From Streptomyces piniterrae (GTDB lineage Bacteria; Actinomycetota; Actinomycetes; Streptomycetales; Streptomycetaceae): DNA of 64,000 nt. The DNA lies in NCBI RefSeq assembly GCF_005048155.1, contig NZ_SUMB01000017.1, positions 62,001 to 126,000 of the forward strand, in the 5' to 3' direction. The notes under the pieces were generated by a model. It was not told the origin of the DNA. It saw nothing but the letters and a program-made list of their open reading frames with translations, and made no database searches. Below are positions 10,027-18,362 of this stretch, piece after piece (the stretch's first letter is position 1; every line of letters starts with the position of its first letter). Both the position numbers and the translations under genes were made by a program.

Positions 10027-10893
10027 GTGAGCACCGACAACATCGCGCAGAGCGCGTCGCAGACGCGGTCGGACGGCGTGCGGCTGGCCGCCGGAGATGC
10101 CGAACTGACCGTCCATCCGGACAACGGCTGCCGCATCGGCAGCCTGCGCGTCGGCGGGCTGGAACTGCTGCGGCAGGGCGCCAAGTACGGCTGTTTCCCG
10201 ATGGTTCCGTGGTGCGGCCGGATCGACCACGGGCGGTTCCGCAGCGGCGCCGAGCTGCACCAGATGCCGGTGAACTCCCCGCCGCACGCCATCCACGGCA
10301 CCGGCCGCAACCTCCGCTGGCACACCGCGCGTTCGAGCGCGACGGCGGCCGCCTTCACCTATGATCTCGCCGATCCGGCGGCCCCCTGGCCGTATCCGGG
10401 GACCGTCACCCAGCTCGTCGAGCTTGCCGAGGACGGCCGTTCGCTCACCCTCACCCTGGGCGTCGAGGCGAGCGGCGACTCCTTCCCGGCGCAGGCCGGC
10501 TGGCACCCCTGGTTCGTACGGAACCTCGCCGCGGCCGGGGCCGAGAGCGGCACCGGGGCATCGGCGCAGCTCGACTTCGCCGCCGAGTGGCAGGAGGAGC
10601 GCGGCGCCGACCACCTCCCGACCGGCCGGCGGCTCGTGCCGAAGCCCGGTCCCTGGGACGACTGCTTCGGCATGCCGCGCGGTGTGGACGTCACCCTGAC
10701 CTGGCCGGGCCTGCTGGAGCTGAAGATCACCAGCCGCGCCGAGTGGGTCGTGGTCTACGACGAGCAGGACGCGGCGGTCTGTGTCGAGCCGCAGTCCGGC
10801 CCGCCGAACGGCCTCAACACGCTGCCGCGCCTGGTCACGCCCATCGACCCCCTGGAGATCTCCACGACGTGGAGCTGGAAGCCGCTGGCTTAA
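10027..10893 (+). CDS. Aldose 1-epimerase family protein
   Basis: The protein has 288 residues of the galactose-mutarotase beta-sandwich fold. Visible landmarks are FPMVPWCGRIDHGRF, the active-site region PPHAIHGTGRN with its histidine, AGWHPWFVRN with the second catalytic His, and the late acidic region VCVEPQSGPPNG with the likely catalytic base Glu. It interconverts sugar anomers; the actual sugar is unknown. It ends 10 nt before pyrE, but pyrE has its own -10 box overlapping this stop codon. There is no signal peptide, so it is cytoplasmic. Confidence 0.87.
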   Translation: MSTDNIAQSASQTRSDGVRLAAGDAELTVHPDNGCRIGSLRVGGLELLRQGAKYGCFPMVPWCGRIDHGRFRSGAELHQMPVNSPPHAIHGTGRNLRWHTARSSATAAAFTYDLADPAAPWPYPGTVTQLVELAEDGRSLTLTLGVEASGDSFPAQAGWHPWFVRNLAAAGAESGTGASAQLDFAAEWQEERGADHLPTGRRLVPKPGPWDDCFGMPRGVDVTLTWPGLLELKITSRAEWVVVYDEQDAAVCVEPQSGPPNGLNTLPRLVTPIDPLEISTTWSWKPLA

Positions 10894-10896
10894 GCT
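10891..10896 (+). promoter_or_regulatory. -10 box TAAGCT for leaderless pyrE
   Basis: TAAGCT contains the stop codon of the epimerase gene and ends 7 nt before the ATG at 10904, which decides the pyrE start over the ATG at 10898. Confidence 0.55.
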
Positions 10897-10903
10897 CATG
10901 CGC

Positions 10904-11446
10904 ATGAGCGAGGACGTACGTGGCGAGCTGCTGCAGCAGATCAAGGACAAGGCCGTGGTGCACGGCAAGGTGATTCTTTCCTCCGGCAAGGAGGCCGACT
11001 ACTACATCGACCTGCGCCGGATCACTCTGGACGGCGAGGCGTCGCCGCTGGTCGGCCAGCTGATGCTGGATATCACCGCCGATCTCGACTACGACGCCGT
11101 CGGCGGGCTGACGCTCGGCGCCGACCCGGTCGCGACGTCGATGCTGCACGCCTCCGCCGCGCGCGGCCGCCGGCTGGACGCGTTCGTCGTCCGCAAGGCG
11201 CAGAAGGCGCACGGTATGCAGCGCCGTATCGAGGGGCCGGACATCAAGGGCCGCCGGGTCCTGGTCGTCGAGGACACCTCCACCACCGGTGGTTCGCCGC
11301 TGACCGCCGTCGAGGCCGCGCGCGAGGCGGGTGCCGAGGTCGTCGCGGTCGCCACGATCGTCGACCGCGGTGCCGCGTCGGCCATCGCCGAGGCCGGCGT
11401 GCCGTACATCACCGGCTACCAGCTCGGTGATCTTGACCTGGGCTGA
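10904..11446 (+). CDS. pyrE: Orotate phosphoribosyltransferase
   Basis: The 180-residue PyrE makes orotidine 5'-phosphate from orotate and PRPP in pyrimidine synthesis. Visible motifs are HGKVILSSGKEADYYIDLRR, GLTLGADPVATSM, the FVVRKAQKAHG catalytic loop with its lysines, and the PRPP-binding VLVVEDTSTTGGS. The length is normal. The ATG at 10904 is preferred on -10 spacing over the in-frame ATG at 10898. The other pyr genes are not in this window. A strong hairpin that contains a parS site follows 144 bp downstream. Confidence 0.94.
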   Translation: MSEDVRGELLQQIKDKAVVHGKVILSSGKEADYYIDLRRITLDGEASPLVGQLMLDITADLDYDAVGGLTLGADPVATSMLHASAARGRRLDAFVVRKAQKAHGMQRRIEGPDIKGRRVLVVEDTSTTGGSPLTAVEAAREAGAEVVAVATIVDRGAASAIAEAGVPYITGYQLGDLDLG

Positions 11447-11589
11447 GTGGCCTGACGTCCGGGCCGAGTGGCCCGACATGAGTCCGGGGCGGGCGCACAT
11501 CGGCGCCGGTCGCCTTGTGAGGGAACGGCCGCTGAGTCGTGACATACTCCCCGGCAGTTTGCCCTGGTGGCTCTGACCTGCGACTTCCT

Positions 11590-11629
11590 CAAAGGGAGGT
11601 TGGTTTCACGTGAAACCGACCTCCCTTTG
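11590..11629. terminator. 40-bp near-perfect palindrome between pyrE and fba
   Basis: Arms of 20 bp meet at CAC|GTG with no loop. The only irregularity is one G-U-type pair (T11601 with C11618 replaced by a wobble). In RNA it would form a very stable hairpin that could terminate pyrE transcription. It contains the parS-like core. Confidence 0.65.
11603..11616. other. parS: parS chromosome-segregation site
   Basis: GTTTCACGTGAAAC is an exact match to the 14-bp core of the ParB-binding parS consensus described for Streptomyces and Bacillus. In Streptomyces, parS copies cluster around oriC, so the window probably lies in the central chromosome. I found no second copy in the window. Confidence 0.85.
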
Positions 11630-11754
11630 GGTGGGGCTGCAGTGTGGGCGATGTGGAGCAATCCGGTGAGTCTGGGAAGATGACCCCGGCGAAGTCGTCG
11701 CCCCCAAGGTCAGGGCCAAGCACGCACACCTCGCACATCACAAGGAGCGGACAG

Positions 11755-12777
11755 ATGCCCATCGCAACTCCCGAGGTCTACAACGAGATGCTGGACCGGG
11801 CGAAGGCAGGCAAGTTCGCCTACCCGGCCATCAACGTCACGTCGACGCAGACGCTGCACGCCGCGCTGCGTGGCTTCGCCGAGGCCGAGAGCGACGGCAT
11901 CATCCAGATCTCCACCGGTGGTGCGGAGTTCCTGGGTGGCCAGTACAACAAGGACATGGTGACCGGCGCCGTCGCGCTCGCCGAGTTCGCGCACGTCGTG
12001 GCCGCCAAGTACGACATCACCGTCGCGCTGCACACCGACCACTGCCCCAAGGACAAGCTCGACGGGTATGTCCGCCCGCTGCTGGACGTCTCCGCAGAGC
12101 GTGTCGCCAAGGGCCAGAACCCGCTGTTCCAGTCCCACATGTGGGACGGCTCGGCCGAGACCCTCGCGGACAACCTGTCCATCGGCCAGGAGCTGCTCGC
12201 CAAGGCCGCCGCCGCCAAGATCATCCTTGAGGTCGAGATCACCCCGACCGGTGGCGAGGAGGACGGCGTCACCCACGAGATCAACGACGAGCTCTACACC
12301 ACGGTCGAGGACGCGCTGCGTACCGCCGAGGCGCTGGGCCTGGGCGAGAAGGGCCGCTACCTGCTCGCCGCCTCGTTCGGCAACGTCCACGGCGTCTACA
12401 AGCCGGGCAATGTCGTGCTCCGCCCCGAGCTCCTGAAGGACCTCCAGGAGGGCGTCGCCGCGAAGTACGGCAAGGCCGCTCCGTTCGACTTCGTCTTCCA
12501 CGGCGGCTCCGGCTCCACCGAGGAGGAGATCGCCACCGCGCTGGAGAACGGCGTGGTCAAGATGAACCTGGACACGGACACCCAGTACGCCTTCACGCGC
12601 CCCGTCGCGGACCACATGTTCCGCAACTACGACGGTGTGCTGAAGGTCGACGGCGAGGTCGGCAACAAGAAGACCTACGACCCGCGCAGCTGGGGCAAGC
12701 TGGCCGAGGCGGGCATGGCCAAGCGCGTCACCGAGGCGTGCGCGAACCTGCGCTCCACGGGCACGAAGCTCAAGTAG
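11755..12777 (+). CDS. fba: Class II fructose-bisphosphate aldolase
   Basis: The 340-residue zinc-dependent aldolase splits fructose 1,6-bisphosphate into dihydroxyacetone phosphate and glyceraldehyde 3-phosphate in glycolysis. Metal-ligand motifs are visible: VALHTDHCPKDKL, LEVEITPTGGEEDG, FGNVHGVYKPG and DFVFHGGSGSTEEE. The length fits class IIA. The ATG at 11755 has AAGGAG 7 nt upstream, and earlier in-frame codons lack such a site. It is a single gene flanked by strong hairpins on both sides. Confidence 0.96.
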   Translation: MPIATPEVYNEMLDRAKAGKFAYPAINVTSTQTLHAALRGFAEAESDGIIQISTGGAEFLGGQYNKDMVTGAVALAEFAHVVAAKYDITVALHTDHCPKDKLDGYVRPLLDVSAERVAKGQNPLFQSHMWDGSAETLADNLSIGQELLAKAAAAKIILEVEITPTGGEEDGVTHEINDELYTTVEDALRTAEALGLGEKGRYLLAASFGNVHGVYKPGNVVLRPELLKDLQEGVAAKYGKAAPFDFVFHGGSGSTEEEIATALENGVVKMNLDTDTQYAFTRPVADHMFRNYDGVLKVDGEVGNKKTYDPRSWGKLAEAGMAKRVTEACANLRSTGTKLK

Positions 12778-12826
12778 TCACCAGGCTCACGTAGTACCGA
12801 ACGGCGGCTCGGCCCCGTACGGCTTC

Positions 12827-12858
12827 AAGGCCCCGCATCTCCCGAGGTGCGGGGCCTT
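12827..12858 (+). terminator. fba terminator
   Basis: AAGGCCCCGCA and TGCGGGGCCTT form a perfect 11-bp stem, with a further wobble-extended stem toward a short loop, 50 nt after fba. Confidence 0.8.
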
Positions 12859-12897
12859 CGGCGTGCGCGCACCCGCGCCGAAGGGCAAGCTCGCCGT

Positions 12898-14412
12898 ATG
12901 AGCGAACGGCTTGTGCCCGAGGTCCCCGGGGTCCGGCTGGCCTCGCGGCAGGGGCACTGGGTGCTGGCGACGACAGTGCTGGGCTCGGGCATGGCGATGC
13001 TGGACAGCACCGTCGTCAATGTCGCCCTGCCGAGGATCGGCGCCGACCTGGACGCGGATCTGGCGGTACTCCAGTGGACCGTCACCGCCTACATGCTCAC
13101 CCTCGCCTCGCTGATCCTGCTGGGCGGGGCGCTCGGCGACCGGTACGGGCGGCGCCGGATCTTCGTGATCGGCGTGGTGTGGTTCGCGGTTGCCTCGCTG
13201 TTGTGCGGTCTCGCGCCGCATGCCGGGGTGCTGATCGCGGCCCGTGCGCTCCAGGGCGTCGGCGGGGCGCTGCTGACGCCGGGCTCGCTGGCGCTGATCC
13301 AGGCCGTGTTCCGTCCGGACGACCGGGCGCGGGCGGTCGGCGCCTGGTCGGGCCTCGGCGGGATGGCCGCGGCGGTCGGACCGTTCGTCGGCGGCTGGCT
13401 GGTGGACGGCCCTGGCTGGCGCTGGGTGTTCTTTCTGAACGTGCCGCTGGCGGCGGTGTGCGTCCCGGTGGCGCTGCGGTACGTCCCCGAGACCCGGGAG
13501 AGCATGGCGGACGGGCACCACGGCTTCGACGTACCGGGCGCGGTGTTGGGGGCGCTGTCGCTGGCCGGGGTGACCTATGCGCTGATTGCCGCGCCGGATC
13601 GGGGTGCCTCGGCGAGCGTGATCGTTCCGGCGGTGGTCGGGCTGCTGCTCGGCGCGGTCTTCGTGCGCGTCGAGCGGCAGCGGGCGGATCCGATGCTGCC
13701 ACCGGCGATCTTCGCGATCCGGCAGTTCACGGCCGTCAACGCGGTGACGCTGTGCGTCTATGCGGCATTCAGCGGCTTCTTCTTCCTCTCCGTGCTCCAG
13801 CTCCAGGTCGTGGCGGGCTACTCGGCATTGGAGGCCGGTACGGCACTGCTGCCCACGACCGTGCTGATGCTGTTGTTGTCCGCCCGCTCCGGGGAGCTGG
13901 GCCAGCGCATCGGTCCGCGAATCCCGCTCACCGTCGGACCTGTGCTGTGTGCCGCGGGCATGCTGTTGATGATGCGGGTGGGTGTCGGCGCGTCGTATCC
14001 CGCCGATGTGCTGCCCGCGCTGGTGGTGCTCGGGGTGGGGATGGTGACGCTGGTCGCGCCGCTCACCTCCACCGTGCTGGCTTCGGTGGACGTGGACCGG
14101 GCGGGTCTGGCCAGCGGCATCAACAACGCGGCCGCGCGGGCCGCCGGCCTGGTGGCGGTGGCCGCGCTCCCGCTGTTGGTGGGCATGGGCCCGGACGCGT
14201 ACCGCTCGGCCGACGAGTTCGCCGCGACGTTCCGCCGTGCGATGCCGCTGTGCGCGGCCGTGCTGCTGGTCGGTGCGGTGATCGCCTGGCTGACCGTACG
14301 CTCCGACGTACTGCGCGCCGCGAAGGCCGGTGCCGAGGAGCCGTGCCACCCGGAGTGCACGTACCACTGCGGGGTGAGCGCACCCCCGCTGGATCCGGGG
14401 GAGTCGGCGTAG
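12898..14412 (+). CDS. MFS transporter, DHA2 (EmrB/QacA) family
   Basis: The protein has 504 residues with about 14 predicted membrane helices, matching the drug:H+ antiporter-2 family. The motif LDSTVVNVALP in helix 1, LGGALGDRYGRRRIFVIG (motif A) after helix 2 and the PGSLALI region are diagnostic. It exports lipophilic compounds at the expense of the proton gradient; the substrate is unknown. The C-terminal 40 residues are soluble and hold a CHPECTYHC stretch, a possible metal site not typical of the family. No regulator gene is adjacent, which is unusual for this class of exporter. Confidence 0.88.
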   Translation: MSERLVPEVPGVRLASRQGHWVLATTVLGSGMAMLDSTVVNVALPRIGADLDADLAVLQWTVTAYMLTLASLILLGGALGDRYGRRRIFVIGVVWFAVASLLCGLAPHAGVLIAARALQGVGGALLTPGSLALIQAVFRPDDRARAVGAWSGLGGMAAAVGPFVGGWLVDGPGWRWVFFLNVPLAAVCVPVALRYVPETRESMADGHHGFDVPGAVLGALSLAGVTYALIAAPDRGASASVIVPAVVGLLLGAVFVRVERQRADPMLPPAIFAIRQFTAVNAVTLCVYAAFSGFFFLSVLQLQVVAGYSALEAGTALLPTTVLMLLLSARSGELGQRIGPRIPLTVGPVLCAAGMLLMMRVGVGASYPADVLPALVVLGVGMVTLVAPLTSTVLASVDVDRAGLASGINNAAARAAGLVAVAALPLLVGMGPDAYRSADEFAATFRRAMPLCAAVLLVGAVIAWLTVRSDVLRAAKAGAEEPCHPECTYHCGVSAPPLDPGESA

Positions 14413-14493
14413 TTCTTCGCCTCCACCGCAGGTCAGGCGGAGACGCGGCGGACGCGAGCGCAGCGGACCGACGGGAAAGCCTATGACGCGGGG

Positions 14494-14499
14494 GACAAT
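14494..14499 (+). promoter_or_regulatory. -10-like box GACAAT, probable leaderless start
   Basis: GACAAT ends 7 nt before the ATG at 14507, the same spacing as other leaderless genes here, although its first base departs from TAnnnT. Confidence 0.35.
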
Positions 14500-14506
14500 A
14501 GGACGC

Positions 14507-14920
14507 ATGGCCATTCACGAGAACCTGCTCGGGGGACCGCCCCCGACCCACCTGCCCGACGACCCGGAGCCCCGCGAGCTGCTCGCCGCCGGCACCGCCC
14601 CGTCCGATGTCGCCGCGAAGTACCCGACCTCCTCCCTGGCCTGGGCGCAGCTCGCGGACGACGCGTTCGAGGGCGGCCGGGTCGTCGAGTCGTACGCCTA
14701 CGCCCGCACCGGCTACCACCGTGGCCTGGACGCGCTGCGCCGGGCCGGCTGGAAGGGCCACGGCCCGGTGCCCTTCGAGCACGAGCCCAATCGCGGCTTC
14801 CTGCGCGCACTGCACGCCCTCGCCCGCGCCGCGCAGGCGATCGGCGAACAGGAGGAGTACGAGCGCTGCACGACCTTCCTGCGCGACTCCTCCCCGACGG
14901 CGGCCGACACCCTCGGCTGA
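14507..14920 (+). CDS. DUF3151 family protein
   Basis: The product is a 137-residue soluble protein that matches DUF3151 along its whole length: MAIHENLLGGPPPTHLP, SSLAWAQLADDAFE, VVESYAYARTGYHRGLDALRRAGW and LRALHALARAAQAIGEQEEY. Its helical character recalls TPR-like repeats. The family is restricted to actinobacteria and has no known function. It lies between the MFS gene and the kynurenine operon, and a strong hairpin follows. Confidence 0.85.
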   Translation: MAIHENLLGGPPPTHLPDDPEPRELLAAGTAPSDVAAKYPTSSLAWAQLADDAFEGGRVVESYAYARTGYHRGLDALRRAGWKGHGPVPFEHEPNRGFLRALHALARAAQAIGEQEEYERCTTFLRDSSPTAADTLG

Positions 14921-15010
14921 CCCGCTTGGCCGCCCGGCGCCGGGGCTGATGCCCTGCCCGGCACCGGGCGGGAACGCCGGGCACGACCCCGCAGCACCGG
15001 CACGATCCAG

Positions 15011-15038
15011 GGGCCGGCCGCATGATCGCGGTCGGCCC
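15011..15038 (+). terminator. Terminator after the DUF3151 gene
   Basis: An 11-bp stem (GGGCCGGCCGC with GCGGTCGGCCC, one G-U pair) and a 6-nt loop, 90 nt past the stop. The remaining 130 bp up to kynA should hold its promoter, but I see no clear -10. Confidence 0.6.
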
Positions 15039-15169
15039 TTGCGCGGTCCGGGTCGAGCACCGATGATTTCAATGGGCCGGGTCATCCCGCGCCCGAGGGG
15101 ACCGGGGCTCCAAAGCCGACAAGGAAGGAGCGGACCGCTACCCGGTAGTTCGCACCTGAGGAGTCCCTC

Positions 15170-16090
15170 ATGTCGCAGCCTTCACCCATTCCTTCCTCGT
15201 CCGGTTTGTCCGGTTCCAGCGGTTCGTCTCCCGGTTCGCCTCCCGGTTCCTCGTCTGGCGACACCATGGATCCGCCGTTCGCCCCCGATCTGAGCATCGG
15301 CAGCCGGACCACGACCCCGTACGAGGACTACGTCCAGGCGGGCGTGCTCACCCACCTCCAGCACCCGCTCTCCGACGACCCCGGCGAGATGGTCTTCCTG
15401 GTCACCACCCAGGTCATGGAGCTGTGGTTCACCGTCATCGTCCACGAGTGGCAGACCGCCGCCGACGCGCTGCGCCGGGACGATCTGGCCGTGGCGATGG
15501 ACGCGCTCAAGCGCTCCACGTACGAGCTGGAGGCGCTGAACGCCGCGTGGAAGCCGCTGGCCAGGCTGACCCCGGCGCAGTTCAACGCGTACCGTGGCGC
15601 GCTCGGCGAGGGGTCCGGGTTCCAGTCCGCGATGTACCGCCGGCTGGAGTTCCTGCTCGGCGAGAAGTCCGCCTCGATGCTGGTGCCGCACCGTGGCGCG
15701 CCGCGTGAGTACGCCGAGCTGGAGAAGGCGCTCCAGGAGCCGAGCCTGTGGGACGAGGTGCTGCGGCTGCTCGCGCGCCGCGGGTACCCGATCCCGGATG
15801 CCGTGCTGCGGCGCGATCCCACCCTTCGTCATGAACCGGACCCGGCCGTGGAGGCCGTCTGGGCGGAGATCTTCGCCGGTCCGCAGGAGTCCGAACTGGT
15901 CCGGCTCGGTGAGGCGCTGACCGATGTCGGCGAGCTGGTCTGGCGCTGGCGCAACGACCATCTGGTGGCGACCCGGCGGGCGATGGGCGCGAAAATGGGC
16001 ACCGGCGGTTCCGCGGGGGTGGCCTGGCTGGAGAAGCGGGCCCGCAAGAACGTCTTCCCCGAGCTGTGGACGGCGCGTAGCCATGTCTGA
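15170..16090 (+). CDS. kynA: Tryptophan 2,3-dioxygenase
   Basis: This is a 306-residue haem enzyme that oxidises L-tryptophan to N-formylkynurenine, the first step of the kynurenine pathway. Family signatures are YEDYVQAGVLTHLQHP, VTTQVMELWFTVIVHEW, the mid helices with FQSAMYRRLEFLLGEK, and the C-terminal haem/substrate loop RRAMGAKMGTGGSAGVAWL. Residues 1-30 are an unusual low-complexity Ser/Gly/Pro tail ahead of the conserved start, perhaps disordered; an internal ATG at 15266 could be an alternative start. GAGGAG precedes the first ATG by about 6 nt. It begins a three-gene operon with overlapping stops and starts. Confidence 0.93.
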   Translation: MSQPSPIPSSSGLSGSSGSSPGSPPGSSSGDTMDPPFAPDLSIGSRTTTPYEDYVQAGVLTHLQHPLSDDPGEMVFLVTTQVMELWFTVIVHEWQTAADALRRDDLAVAMDALKRSTYELEALNAAWKPLARLTPAQFNAYRGALGEGSGFQSAMYRRLEFLLGEKSASMLVPHRGAPREYAELEKALQEPSLWDEVLRLLARRGYPIPDAVLRRDPTLRHEPDPAVEAVWAEIFAGPQESELVRLGEALTDVGELVWRWRNDHLVATRRAMGAKMGTGGSAGVAWLEKRARKNVFPELWTARSHV

Positions 16091-17447
16091 GACCCCCGAG
16101 ACCCCCCAGAACCCTGCGAACGCCGAGACCCCCGAGAACCCTGAGACTCCCGGAGCTCTCGACGACGGGGAACACGCCGCGCACGCCCGCCAGTTGGACG
16201 CCGGCGATCCGCTCGCCGCGCTCCGCGACCGCTTCACCCTCGACACTGCGTCTGATCAGGCATCTGGCGATGCGGGCATCTACCTCGACGGCAACTCCCT
16301 CGGCGCGCTGCCCCGCGCCGTGCCCGGCCGGATCGCCGAGGTCATCGCCCGCGAATGGGGCGAGCTGCGCATCCGGTCCTGGACGGAGGCCGGCTGGTGG
16401 ACCGCGCCCGAGCGGATCGGCGACAAGATCGCGCCGCTGGTCGGGGCGGCACCGGGCACCGTCGTGGTCGGCGACTCCACCAGCGTCAATGTCTTCAAGG
16501 CCGTGGTCGGCGGTATCCGGATGGCCGGAAAGGGCTGCACGGAAATCCTGGTCGACGCGACGACGTTCCCCACCGACGGCTACATAGCGCGCTCCGCGGC
16601 CCGGATGACCGGCCTCGCGGTGCGGCCCGTAGAGCCCGCACGGATCGCCGACGAGGTCACCGAGCGGACCGCGCTCGCGCTGGTCAACCATGTCGACTAC
16701 CGCACCGGCCGGCTCAACGACCTGCCCGGCATCACCAACGCCCTGCACTCCGCCGGCGCCCTCGCCGTCTGGGACCTCTGCCACAGCGCCGGGGCCCTGC
16801 CGGTCGGCCTGGACGCGCACCACGTCGATCTCGCCGTCGGCTGCACCTACAAGTACCTGAACGGCGGCCCGGGTTCGCCCGCGTACCTCTATATACGCGA
16901 GGGCCTCCAGGACCGTTTCGAGTCACCCCTGCCCGGCTGGAACTCGCATGTCGCACCGTTCGGGATGGATCCCGCCTATGCCCCCGCCGAGGGCATCGTC
17001 CGCGGCAGGGTCGGCACCCCCGACATCCTGTCGCTGCTCGCGCTGGAGGCGGCGCTGGAGGTCTGGGACGGCGTATCCATCGAGGACATTCGCACCAAGA
17101 GCCTCGCCCTGACCGACTTCTTCCTCGACTGCGTGGCCGGCTACGCGCCGCCCGGCCGGGTCCGTTCGGTCACGCCGTACGACCACAGGTGGCGCGGCAG
17201 CCAGGTCTCGCTGGAGTGCGCGCGGGCCGGCGAGGTCATGAACGAGCTGATCAGGCGGGGTGTGGTCGGCGACTTCCGGGAGCCCGACGTGCTGCGTTTC
17301 GGCTTCACCCCGCTCTACACCTCCTTCGCGGACGCGGAGCGGGCGGCGCGGGTGCTCGGCGAGGTGCTCCGGGCGCTCCCGGAGGAGGGGCCGTCGACGG
17401 GCCCGGCGACGGACCCGGGCCCTGAGCCTGCCGGGGCCGGCGGGTGA
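16083..17447 (+). CDS. kynU: Kynureninase
   Basis: The 454-residue PLP enzyme hydrolyses kynurenine to anthranilate and alanine. Visible motifs are IYLDGNSLGALP, VVGDSTSVNVFK, LVNHVDYRTG, AVWDLCHSAGALP and VGCTYKYLNGGPGSPAYLY, in which the Lys forms the internal aldimine. The N-terminal 30 residues are a Thr/Pro/Glu repeat (ETPxN units) not present in most homologues and likely disordered. Its ATG overlaps the end of kynA by 8 nt, so the genes are translationally coupled. Confidence 0.93.
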   Translation: MSETPETPQNPANAETPENPETPGALDDGEHAAHARQLDAGDPLAALRDRFTLDTASDQASGDAGIYLDGNSLGALPRAVPGRIAEVIAREWGELRIRSWTEAGWWTAPERIGDKIAPLVGAAPGTVVVGDSTSVNVFKAVVGGIRMAGKGCTEILVDATTFPTDGYIARSAARMTGLAVRPVEPARIADEVTERTALALVNHVDYRTGRLNDLPGITNALHSAGALAVWDLCHSAGALPVGLDAHHVDLAVGCTYKYLNGGPGSPAYLYIREGLQDRFESPLPGWNSHVAPFGMDPAYAPAEGIVRGRVGTPDILSLLALEAALEVWDGVSIEDIRTKSLALTDFFLDCVAGYAPPGRVRSVTPYDHRWRGSQVSLECARAGEVMNELIRRGVVGDFREPDVLRFGFTPLYTSFADAERAARVLGEVLRALPEEGPSTGPATDPGPEPAGAGG

Positions 17448-18295
17448 GCGCACCGGACGAGGAGTCGGCGCTGCTGGGGCTCGCCCCGGTGGCGCCGGAC
17501 CGGACGGTGGCCTACGGGCCGCATCCGGACCAGATCGTGGACCTGTACGGACCCGAGGGCACGTACAGACCCGGGGACATGTACGGGCCGAAGGGCGCGG
17601 GCCCTGGCCAGGGCGCCCGCCCGCTGGTCGTCCTGCTCCACGGCGGGTTCTGGCGCGCCGCCTACGACCGCCGACATCTGTCGCCGCTCGCCGCGGCGCT
17701 GGCCGGTCATGGTCTGCCGGTCGCGCTGGCCGAGTACCGCAGGGTCGGCGCGGGCGGCGGCGCGCCGCAGACGTTCGAGGATGTGGCGGCGGCGATCGGG
17801 GCGGCGGCGCACGAGGCCGGCGCGTCCCGCGGTCTCGTCCTCGTCGGGCACTCCGCGGGCGGCCATCTCGCGCTGCTCGCCGCCGCCCGGCCCGGCACCC
17901 CGGTCACGCGGATCATCGCCGTCGCGCCGGTCGCCGACCTCGCCCGCGCCCACGAGCTGGACCTGAGCGAGGGCGCGGTGGCCGAGCTGCTCGGCGCCGG
18001 GCGGGGCAAGAGCGCTGGTCAGGGGCTCGCGGACCGGATCGCCGCCGCCGACCCGATGCGTCAACCCCGGCTCTCCCACATCCCCGTCACGATCCTCCAC
18101 GGCGCCGACGACCCTGACGTCCCACCGGAAATCTCCCGCCGCTACGCCGCCGCCCACCCCGCCGCCACGACGCTCCGCGAGCTCCCCGGCGTCGGCCACT
18201 ACGCCCCCGTCACCCCCGGCACCCCCGCTTTCCGCACCCTCCTGACCACCTTGCTCGACCCCCGACCGTCGGCCGCCCTACTCCGTAGTACTTGA
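17444..18295 (+). CDS. Alpha/beta hydrolase, probable kynurenine formamidase (KynB role)
   Basis: The protein has 283 residues of alpha/beta-hydrolase fold. The oxyanion motif HGGFWR, the nucleophile elbow GHSAGG, an acid in HGADDPDVP and a late His in GVGHYAP give a complete catalytic triad. HGGxW plus the position in a kynA-kynU operon (GTGA overlap with kynU) point to N-formylkynurenine hydrolysis, giving a full tryptophan-to-anthranilate route. This is a fold-analogous kynurenine formamidase of the arylformamidase/esterase type rather than the metal-dependent bacterial KynB family. The biochemical role is inferred from context. Confidence 0.8.
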   Translation: MSAPDEESALLGLAPVAPDRTVAYGPHPDQIVDLYGPEGTYRPGDMYGPKGAGPGQGARPLVVLLHGGFWRAAYDRRHLSPLAAALAGHGLPVALAEYRRVGAGGGAPQTFEDVAAAIGAAAHEAGASRGLVLVGHSAGGHLALLAAARPGTPVTRIIAVAPVADLARAHELDLSEGAVAELLGAGRGKSAGQGLADRIAAADPMRQPRLSHIPVTILHGADDPDVPPEISRRYAAAHPAATTLRELPGVGHYAPVTPGTPAFRTLLTTLLDPRPSAALLRST

Positions 18296-18311
18296 GACGG
18301 ACGCTCCGAGA

Positions 18312-18327
18312 TCCCCACTGGTGGGGA
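18312..18327 (+). terminator. Small hairpin between kyn operon and sensor kinase
   Basis: TCCCCAC-TG-GTGGGGA is a perfect 7-bp inverted repeat. It could be a weak terminator of the kyn operon, or an operator just upstream of the kinase -10 at 18350. Confidence 0.45.
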
Positions 18328-18349
18328 CGCCTCCGCCGCCTTCTCTGCT

Positions 18350-18355
18350 TACCGT
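18350..18355 (+). promoter_or_regulatory. -10 box TACCGT, leaderless start of sensor kinase
   Basis: TACCGT ends 7 nt before the GTG at 18363; no ribosome site is seen. Confidence 0.5.
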
Positions 18356-18362
18356 TGTCAGC

